A DNA stretch of 6,281 nt. Origin: DATBFU01 sp046735265. GTDB lineage: Bacteria; Acidobacteriota; Thermoanaerobaculia; UBA5066; Gp7-AA6. The notes beneath the pieces are model-generated. The model saw only the letters and a program-made list of their open reading frames with translations. It searched no databases and was not told the DNA's origin. The position numbers and the translations under genes were made by a program. Positions 1 to 4,394 of the stretch are shown here, piece by piece. The stretch lies in assembly GCA_046735265.1 (NCBI GenBank), contig JBKPSZ010000281.1, forward strand, positions 1 through 6,281. Reading direction: 5' to 3'. Numbering within the stretch: position 1 is the first letter of the stretch; the number at the start of each line of letters is the position of its first letter.

Positions 1-346
1 GAAGGAGGACCGAGAGCAGGATGCTCACGATCGAAATGACCAGGGCGCCCAGGAACGCCGACCCGAAGCCGTCGACGCGAAAGCCGAGTCCGAAGCTTCC
101 GGAAAGCGCGCTCGTCAGCCAGAGCACGAACGCGTTGATCACGAGGGTGAAGAGCCCGAGCGTCAGGATCAGCATCGGGCAGGAGAGGAGCAGGAGAACC
201 GGCCGGACGAGGGCGTTCAAGAGCCCGAAGACGAGGGCGACGAGCAGCAGCTTCGCCCACGGTCCGGCGTAGGACACGCCGGGAACGATCTGGACCGCGA
301 CCCAGAGCGCGAAAGCGTTGACGACGAGGCGCAGAAGAAATCGCAT
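1..346 (-). CDS. YvlD/phage holin family 4-like membrane protein (3' end cut off by window edge)
   Basis: I translated the minus strand from the ATG at 346 and read 115 residues without a stop before the window ends. The product is almost entirely hydrophobic, with about four predicted membrane segments (residues 3-20, 31-51, 57-79, 96-115). It carries the hallmarks of the small YvlD-like family (Phage_holin_4_2): an N-A-L-V-R-P stretch at residues 44-49 and a following L-T-L-G-L-F-T-L-V-I-N-A-F block at 61-73. Members are usually about 110-125 residues, so only a few residues are probably missing. Despite the family name, chromosomal members are not known to lyse cells, and their role is unclear; some are linked to envelope stress. 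The start lies 6 bases after the upstream gene's stop, and that stop codon lies inside the Shine-Dalgarno-like run GAGGTAGGT, which implies translational coupling. Family is fairly sure, function is not. Confidence 0.85.
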   Translation of the reverse strand, partial: MRFLLRLVVNAFALWVAVQIVPGVSYAGPWAKLLLVALVFGLLNALVRPVLLLLSCPMLILTLGLFTLVINAFVLWLTSALSGSFGLGFRVDGFGSAFLGALVISIVSILLSVLL

Positions 347-352
347 TTCGAC

Positions 353-910
353 CTACCTCGGCCAGAGCCACGCGAAGGCGGCGGCCGTGAGAATCGCGTA
401 CACGATGCCGTCGAGCACCTGCTTCCACGTCATCGCCCAGGAGTATCCCCACCAGATGCTGTTCGGAATGACCGCGCCGCAGTAGCCGAGCACCGCGGCG
501 GTGCCCACCACGCGGAAGACCGGCGACGGTGCCGCGCCCGGCGCGAGCACGCGACCCGCGAGGTAGGCGACGACGAAGGAGATGCCAAGGAGGTAGAGGA
601 ACCAGAGGCCGAGCTGCTTGCCCATCGATCCGTCCCACCGCTCCCAAAGAACCAGGAACCCGGCGGGACCCTCGGCCATCTTCTTCTTCATCTCGGGGCT
701 CTGCATCTCCTTCCCCGTCGCGTACGGGAAGCGATACTGACCGCGCGGAACCTTCGCCCGCCGAAACACCTCGACGATCGAGGCCTCGTCGGGCAGGCCC
801 TTCCAGTCCGATTCGTGGAGACGGACGACCATCCAGAGCAGAGAGCTCGCGATGAACGCGAGGACGGCGGAGACGAGGATGGGAAGCCAGAGGGCGTCCA
901 CCGTGACCAT
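353..910 (-). CDS. Conserved membrane protein of unknown function, 185 aa
   Basis: No function can be assigned. The sequence shows one N-terminal membrane helix (about residues 7-29), a soluble loop of about 67 residues (31-97), then three more helices (about 98-122, 131-150, 164-183) and a short W-L-W-P-R end. The loop contains G-L-P-D-E (38-42), P-R-G-Q-Y-R-F-P (55-62) and a lysine-rich stretch around residues 75-77. From memory, proteins with this architecture and these loop motifs occur as hypothetical proteins in several environmental high-GC bacteria, so it looks like a real, conserved family. The start ATG at 910 is backed by a near-perfect AAGGAGGT at 915-922, five bases upstream counted from GGAGG. 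It lies 68 bases after the desaturase and 6 bases before the holin-like gene, suggesting co-transcription and a membrane-related job. No catalytic motif is visible. Confidence 0.85.
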   Translation of the reverse strand: MVTVDALWLPILVSAVLAFIASSLLWMVVRLHESDWKGLPDEASIVEVFRRAKVPRGQYRFPYATGKEMQSPEMKKKMAEGPAGFLVLWERWDGSMGKQLGLWFLYLLGISFVVAYLAGRVLAPGAAPSPVFRVVGTAAVLGYCGAVIPNSIWWGYSWAMTWKQVLDGIVYAILTAAAFAWLWPR

Positions 911-978
911 GCGGACCTCCTTCCCGTCGAGGGGAGTCCCCCGGGCCGGGGATTATCTCCCCGTTCGGCGCGCGGAGG

Positions 979-2130
979 TCAGACTCGGACGGGAACGGGA
1001 ACCGCCGCGTCCGCCGCGGCCACCAGACGCTCGAGGACCTCGGCGAGATGCGTCCGGCACTTCTCGATCTCGGCGTGGAGCTCCTCGACCCGCTTTTCGG
1101 TGGCGACGCCCGCGCGGGCTCGCAGCTCCACGGCCTCCGCGTGAAGCCGCTCGAGCCTCTCGACCGCGTGGACCCGCGCCGCCTCGAGCTCTTCCACCGC
1201 GTGGCGGGCGGTCGCCCACGCCGCATCCCGCCGCTCGACCCAGCGCTCGGTCAACCGGCGGATCGCCTCGTTCCAGGGCTCGCCCGCGGGCGCCGGCCGC
1301 GCCCGCCGAGCCGCGTCCTTGCGGCGCAGGCGGGCCGGAGCGCGGTGCAGGTCGCGCACGAGCCCGACCTTTTCGCCGAGCCAGAGGGCGTAGTAGGTTG
1401 GATCGAGCTGCCACCAGCGGAACCCTTGCGCCGCCGAGCCGGGGAAGTAGTGATGGTTGTTGTGCCACCCCTCCCCCGTCGTGAACACCGCGAAGAGAAA
1501 GCTGTTCCGGCTCGTGTCCGTCGTCGGAAAGTCGCGCCGGCCGATCAGGTGCATGACGCTGTTGATCGAGAACGTGCCGTGCCAGAGAAGAACGGTCGAG
1601 AGGAAATAGCCGTAGAAGAGCCCGGTCGCGCCGAAAGCGACGTAGAGCCCGAGCGCGTAGAGAGTCGTTGGAAGGAACTGGCGCCGGTCGAGCCACCGCA
1701 GCTCCGGGAACTTTGCCAGATCGGGCACGCGCGAGAGGTCGGTCGTCGCATAGTCGCTCGAGAGGATCCATCCGACGTGCGACCACCAGAAGCCCCGCTG
1801 CGTCGGGCTGTGGATGTCTTCGGGCAGATCGGAGTAGCGGTGATGGTGGCGGTGGTTCGACGCCCACCAGAGAACGCCTTTCTGCGCCGAGGTCTGCCCG
1901 AGGAACGCGATCGCGAACTGCGACACGCGATTGAGGCGGTAGGTACGGTGGCTGAAGTAGCGGTGGAAGCCGGCGGTGATCGCGAACATCCGGAGGTAAT
2001 AGGACGCGAGGCAGAGGGCGACGCCTTCCCAGGAGAATCCCACGAAGTACACGCCGGCCGCCGCCAGGTGAACGATCAAAAACCCGACGACCGGGGCGAC
2101 ACGATATCGGGAGCGGACGGGCTCGGCCAC
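979..2130 (-). CDS. Fatty acyl (delta-9 acyl-CoA type) desaturase with C-terminal helical extension
   Basis: A di-iron membrane desaturase that would introduce a cis double bond into an acyl chain, most likely acyl-CoA, thereby adjusting membrane fluidity. All three histidine boxes are present: H-R-Y-F-S-H at residues 56-61, H-R-H-H-H at 93-97 and H-N-N-H-H at 223-227. The N-S-V-M-H segment (190-194) matches the Asn and ninth His that complete the metal site in stearoyl-CoA desaturases. Hydrophobic stretches at about 11-50, 71-80 and 154-190 fit the membrane core. The catalytic domain ends near residue 260; residues 261-383 form a charged, Ala/Glu/Arg-rich tail that reads as one or two long helices, which is unusual for the family. 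The start is GTG at 2130, with GGAGGA four bases upstream and no nearer ATG. It is likely first in an operon with the two downstream membrane genes. Physiological substrate and electron donor cannot be read from sequence. Confidence 0.93.
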   Translation of the reverse strand: MAEPVRSRYRVAPVVGFLIVHLAAAGVYFVGFSWEGVALCLASYYLRMFAITAGFHRYFSHRTYRLNRVSQFAIAFLGQTSAQKGVLWWASNHRHHHRYSDLPEDIHSPTQRGFWWSHVGWILSSDYATTDLSRVPDLAKFPELRWLDRRQFLPTTLYALGLYVAFGATGLFYGYFLSTVLLWHGTFSINSVMHLIGRRDFPTTDTSRNSFLFAVFTTGEGWHNNHHYFPGSAAQGFRWWQLDPTYYALWLGEKVGLVRDLHRAPARLRRKDAARRARPAPAGEPWNEAIRRLTERWVERRDAAWATARHAVEELEAARVHAVERLERLHAEAVELRARAGVATEKRVEELHAEIEKCRTHLAEVLERLVAAADAAVPVPVRV

Positions 2131-2140
2131 GCGATCCTCC
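2131..2140 (-). promoter_or_regulatory. Shine-Dalgarno site fixing a GTG start for the desaturase
   Basis: The minus strand reads GGAGGA at 2140-2135 followed by four bases and then GTG at 2130-2128. This strong site decides the start: the first in-frame ATG is 47 codons further in and would remove the first membrane segment. Confidence 0.75.
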
Positions 2141-2194
2141 GGTAAAACGACTAGGATAACCGGAACCGCCGGACGAAACGAGCATTAGTTCGCA
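2131..2194. promoter_or_regulatory. Divergent intergenic region (desaturase / acetyltransferase)
   Basis: Only 64 bases separate the two divergent starts, so promoters for both genes should lie here or overlap the coding ends. On the minus strand TATCCT at 2158-2153 is a possible -10 (four of six consensus bases), giving a leader of about 16 nt before the desaturase GTG, but no good -35 is found 17 bases upstream. On the plus strand I see neither a clear promoter nor a clear Shine-Dalgarno for the acetyltransferase, whose ATG follows an in-frame TAG by two codons. Specific boxes are weak guesses; the location is the firm part. Confidence 0.35.
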
Positions 2195-2632
2195 ATGGAG
2201 TGGAAACGCGGCGAATTCACCATTTCGACGGACCGCGCGCTCCTCGACCGCGAAGCCATTCACGTATTTCTCGCCGCCTCGTACTGGGCGCGCGGGATCC
2301 CGCGGGAAACGCTCGACCGGGCGATCGAAAACGCCCTATGCTTCGGGATCTACGAGGGCGATCGCCAGGTCGGCTTCGCCAGAGTCGTCAGCGACTTCGC
2401 CACGTTCGCCTACCTGGCCGACGTCTTCGTCCTGGACAGCCATCGTGGTCGCGGTCTCTCGAAGTGGCTGATGGAAGTCATCATGGGACATCCGCGGCTC
2501 CAGGGCCTGCGGCGCTGGTCGCTCGCCACGCGGGATGCCCATGGTCTCTACGCCCGCTACGGCTTCCGACGCCCGGAGAACCCGGACCGGTTGATGGAGA
2601 TCGTGGATCCCGAGATCTATCTCCGGGGCTGA
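2195..2632 (+). CDS. GNAT family N-acetyltransferase, 145 aa
   Basis: A compact single-domain acetyl-CoA-dependent acetyltransferase. The acetyl-CoA pyrophosphate loop is H-R-G-R-G-L at residues 83-88, directly after the central strand F-A-Y-L-A-D-V-F-V-L (71-80), which is conserved motif A of GNAT enzymes. Motif B is R-W-S-L-A-T-R-D-A-H-G-L-Y at 107-119, with Tyr119 and Tyr122 in the usual position for a general acid. The N-terminal pattern I-S-T-D (10-13), S-Y-W-A-R-G-I-P (29-36) and S-D-F-A-T-F (66-71) matches a widespread subfamily of about 140 residues that I recall only as generic GNAT proteins, so the substrate is unknown. The length is complete. ATG at 2195 is the first possible start after an in-frame TAG at 2186-2188. 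No convincing Shine-Dalgarno precedes it, so it may be leaderless or poorly translated. It is divergent from the desaturase. Confidence 0.93.
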   Translation: MEWKRGEFTISTDRALLDREAIHVFLAASYWARGIPRETLDRAIENALCFGIYEGDRQVGFARVVSDFATFAYLADVFVLDSHRGRGLSKWLMEVIMGHPRLQGLRRWSLATRDAHGLYARYGFRRPENPDRLMEIVDPEIYLRG

Positions 2633-2663
2633 TCCGACCGGGCGCGGCGGCCGGGCCCGGTCC

Positions 2664-2680
2664 TGCTATGCTCGTCGAGC
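2664..2680 (+). promoter_or_regulatory. Putative extended -10 promoter with overlapping palindrome upstream of the methyltransferase gene
   Basis: TGCTATGCT at 2664-2672 reads as an extended -10 (TG, one base, then TATGCT, four of six consensus). It overlaps a perfect 11-base palindrome GCTCG-T-CGAGC at 2670-2680, which spans the expected start site near 2679. No recognisable -35 lies at the right distance. If real, it would give the methyltransferase its own transcript with a leader of about 126 nt. The palindrome could be an operator, but short GC palindromes are common by chance in DNA of this composition. Confidence 0.3.
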
Positions 2681-2701
2681 GAATATGACCGCCGTCCTTT
2701 A

Positions 2702-2731
2702 GGGCGCGCCCCCGTCGGGGCGTTTCCGCCC
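2702..2731 (+). other. Strong GC stem-loop between the acetyltransferase and methyltransferase genes
   Basis: CGCCCC (2707-2712) pairs with GGGGCG (2717-2722) around the loop CGTC. An outer GGGCG (2702-2706) can pair with CGCCC (2727-2731), leaving a TTTC bulge (2723-2726), for 11 GC pairs in total. A competing hairpin GGGCG-TTTC-CGCCC (2718-2731) shares one arm with the inner stem. The position, 70 bases after the acetyltransferase stop, fits a terminator for that gene, but only TTT follows the inner stem before CC, so it is not a classic intrinsic terminator. It could equally be a structured leader of the methyltransferase mRNA. The pairing is seen directly; the function is open. Confidence 0.45.
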
Positions 2732-2804
2732 GCAAGAAACGAAACCCCCGGGCGAAGTTCCGCTCTCCGCGGCCGAGCGCCCGATTTCGAAAGGACGGTT
2801 TCCC

Positions 2805-3554
2805 ATGACGGCACGCCCCGAATGGTGGGACGGCTTCTTCACCGGTCTCATGGCCGAGCTCTGGCAGACGGTCATCCCCCCGGAGGCGACCCGGGCGGAG
2901 GTCGAATTCTTCGAGCGCGTTCTCCGCCTCGCGCCCGGCGGCAGGGTGCTCGACGTGCCCTGTGGGCACGGACGCCACGCTTTGGAGCTCGCCCGGCGCG
3001 GCTTCCGGGTGACGGGAGTGGACGGCTCGAAGGATCTCCTGGGAACCGCCGAGAGGCGCGCAGCCCGGGAAGGAATCGCGATCGAGCTCCACCTCCGAGA
3101 CATGCGCGAGCTCCCCTGGGAGGAGGAGTTCGACGCCGCCTACTGCGCCGGCAATTCGTTCGGCTATTTCGAACCTCCGGGCGACCGCGTCTTCCTGGAA
3201 GCGGTCGCGCGGGCTCTGCGTCCGAAGGGGAGGTTCCTTCTCGACTCCGGCTGGATCGCGGAGTGTCTGTTCCCGTCTTTCCGGGAGCGGCTGGACCTCG
3301 AGTCGGCGGGGATCCGCTTCGAGGTCGAGAATCGTTACGAGCCGCTCTCCGGATGCGTCGAGAGCCGCTTCACCGCGACACGGGGTGACGGGCGCGAGAG
3401 CCGCCCCGGGCGGCACCGGGTGTACACGTGCGCGGGGTTGATCGCGCTCCTCTCCGAAGTGGGTTTCGAGGCGTTCGAGGCTTTCGGTTCGACGGCCGGC
3501 GACCCCTTTGTCCTCTCCTCCCACCGGCTCCTTCTCGTGGCCGAGCGGCGATGA
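2805..3554 (+). CDS. Class I SAM-dependent methyltransferase, 249 aa
   Basis: A soluble Rossmann-fold methyltransferase. Motif I, the SAM-binding loop, is V-L-D-V-P-C-G-H-G-R-H at residues 48-58. The acidic residue at the end of strand 2 is in V-T-G-V-D-G-S (69-75), with Asp73 expected to bind the ribose hydroxyls. Motif II/III positions are L-R-D-M-R-E-L-P-W (97-105) and F-D-A-A-Y-C-A-G-N-S-F-G-Y (109-121), followed by L-R-P-K-G-R-F-L-L-D (138-147). The C-terminal part (about 170-249) is a beta-rich cap with H-R-V-Y-T at 204-208, typical of a common bacterial subfamily of about 250 residues whose substrate is not known to me. The start at 2805 has AAGGAC at 2791-2796, eight bases upstream, and the length is complete. 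It lies 172 bases after the acetyltransferase with a possible promoter between them, and converges on the regulator gene, 35 bases from that gene's stop. Confidence 0.92.
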   Translation: MTARPEWWDGFFTGLMAELWQTVIPPEATRAEVEFFERVLRLAPGGRVLDVPCGHGRHALELARRGFRVTGVDGSKDLLGTAERRAAREGIAIELHLRDMRELPWEEEFDAAYCAGNSFGYFEPPGDRVFLEAVARALRPKGRFLLDSGWIAECLFPSFRERLDLESAGIRFEVENRYEPLSGCVESRFTATRGDGRESRPGRHRVYTCAGLIALLSEVGFEAFEAFGSTAGDPFVLSSHRLLLVAERR

Positions 3555-3572
3555 GGCGCCGGGAGCCTTTCT

Positions 3573-3584
3573 GCCGAAGCCGGC
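3573..3584. other. Small hairpin in the 35-base convergent gap
   Basis: GCCG (3573-3576) pairs with CGGC (3581-3584) around the loop AAGC, between the stops of the methyltransferase and the regulator. Its place suits a two-way terminator, but the stem is only four pairs and no T run follows on either strand, so termination here is a guess. Confidence 0.2.
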
Positions 3585-3589
3585 CCCCC

Positions 3590-4216
3590 TCAGGACTGCT
3601 CGGGCCGAGGGGCGTACGGATAGCAGCCGAGGACCAGCCGGTACGGGGGTCCCGGCGCGGTTTGCCCGCCTGGCGGCTCGTCGGGGGAGCTGAAACGGGC
3701 GATCGCGTCCACGACGGCCCGGCGCAGCGCCCCGGCGAAGTCCGCGCGCCTTTTCGGGCTCTCGAAGCGAAACTGCGACTTCAAGGAGAGGGTCGAGATC
3801 CGGCCCCCCTCGGGCGTCTCTCCGAGAGTCCGGGCGAGATCCGACTGGACCTGCGCGCTCAGGGCGAGAAGATAGGCCGCGCTCGCCGCGTCCGGGATGG
3901 ACCGCCAGTCCGCCTCGACCGGGCCGAGCACGCTCGGGACGATCAGGTAACTTCGGGCCGAGGCGACGTATCGCTGCTCGAACATGTTCCGTTTTCGCAG
4001 CCGACCCGCGCGCGCGAGGAGGTCGTGCTTCGCGAGGAGGCGCACGTGGTAGTTCACCCTCTGGCGCGGAAGACGGAGTCGCCCCGCGATTTCGGTCGCG
4101 GATGCAGGTTCCCTGGCCAGAGCGAGGATCCGCATCCGGAGAGGATCGAGAAGAACTTGCGCCCGGCCAGAGTCCGCGATGCACTCGAGATCCCGGCGAG
4201 GGGCGATCGGATCCAT
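3590..4216 (-). CDS. ArsR-like winged helix-turn-helix transcriptional regulator, 208 aa
   Basis: A DNA-binding regulator. Numbered from the ATG at 4216, residues 19-85 form a winged helix-turn-helix: L-D-P-L-R-M-R-I-L-A-L-A (23-34), a scaffold helix A-T-E-I-A-G-R-L (40-47), then the recognition segment P-R-Q-R-V-N-Y-H-V-R-L-L (50-61) and a basic wing G-R-L-R-K-R (71-76). There is no paired-cysteine metal site (only Cys12 and Cys198), so arsenic sensing is unlikely. Residues 86-208 are a C-terminal domain with L-S-L-K-S-Q-F-R-F (143-151) and Y-R-L-V-L-G-C-Y-P (192-200), a pattern I recall in a subgroup of ArsR-type proteins, with unknown ligand. A longer frame starts at 4243, but that ATG lies inside the promoter spacer, so 4216 is chosen and the mRNA looks leaderless. 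The gene is divergent from the ABC exporter, which it may regulate. Confidence 0.88.
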   Translation of the reverse strand: MDPIAPRRDLECIADSGRAQVLLDPLRMRILALAREPASATEIAGRLRLPRQRVNYHVRLLAKHDLLARAGRLRKRNMFEQRYVASARSYLIVPSVLGPVEADWRSIPDAASAAYLLALSAQVQSDLARTLGETPEGGRISTLSLKSQFRFESPKRRADFAGALRRAVVDAIARFSSPDEPPGGQTAPGPPYRLVLGCYPYAPRPEQS

Positions 4217-4253
4217 TGAAAATAATAATTGTCTAGTAAACATAATGTGTCAA
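4217..4253 (-). promoter_or_regulatory. Sigma70-type promoter giving a leaderless regulator mRNA
   Basis: The minus strand has a perfect TTGACA at 4253-4248, a 17-base spacer, and AATTAT at 4230-4225 (four of six -10 bases). The start site predicted from that -10 is about 4218-4216, i.e. at the ATG itself. A TATTAT (five of six) lies three bases further on but at a 20-base spacing. No Shine-Dalgarno precedes the ATG, in keeping with leaderless translation. The stretch is strikingly AT-rich against its surroundings. Confidence 0.6.
4240..4248. promoter_or_regulatory. Candidate operator palindrome ACATAATGT
   Basis: ACAT-A-ATGT is a perfect inverted repeat with one central base. It lies in the spacer of the regulator promoter and touches its -35 box, where a bound repressor would block polymerase. 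Autoregulation by the adjacent ArsR-like protein is the simplest reading. The repeat is short, and a looser TTGNC...GNCAA symmetry extends it over 4229-4253. Confidence 0.3.
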
Positions 4254-4328
4254 GTCCTGAATGGCCCGAATCTCTTCTCCAATCTTCGCAGTAGTTTAGA
4301 GACATGGCCGCAGAGGACCTCCGCCCGC

Positions 4329-4334
4329 TAGAAT
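4329..4334 (+). promoter_or_regulatory. Possible -10 box for the ABC exporter gene
   Basis: TAGAAT matches the -10 consensus at five of six bases, which stands out in GC-rich DNA. It would start transcription near 4341 and leave a leader of about 54 nt. No recognisable -35 lies 16-18 bases upstream, so an activator or a different sigma factor would be needed, or the match is chance. The rest of the 178-base gap (4217-4394) shows no RNA gene or small reading frame I can support. Confidence 0.3.
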
Positions 4335-4394
4335 CGCGAACGCCCGATCGGAGACTTCCGGACTCGCCCGGTCCGCTCGGAAGGGCTTGCTGAG

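Noticed and set aside
21..272. An 83-codon plus-strand frame at the left edge.
   Set aside because: The opposite strand encodes a clear YvlD-like membrane protein over the same bases; the plus frame is a shadow.
1..346. The holin-family protein as evidence of a prophage.
   Set aside because: YvlD-like members are widespread chromosomal genes, and no other phage gene is present.
939..951. CCCCG-GGC-CGGGG hairpin between the desaturase and the 185-residue protein gene as a terminator.
   Set aside because: The stem is five pairs with a three-base loop and no T run follows, and the gap is only 68 bases with a strong ribosome site downstream; read-through is more likely.
1048..2145. A 365-codon plus-strand frame opposite the desaturase, and a 436-codon minus frame (953-2263) overlapping it.
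   Set aside because: The desaturase frame carries all histidine boxes; the others are Arg/Pro-rich composition artefacts without family features.
2481..4184. A 567-codon minus-strand frame across the acetyltransferase, methyltransferase and regulator.
   Set aside because: It crosses three recognisable genes in the wrong frame, is rich in Arg, Gly, Pro and Ala, and has no recognisable motif.
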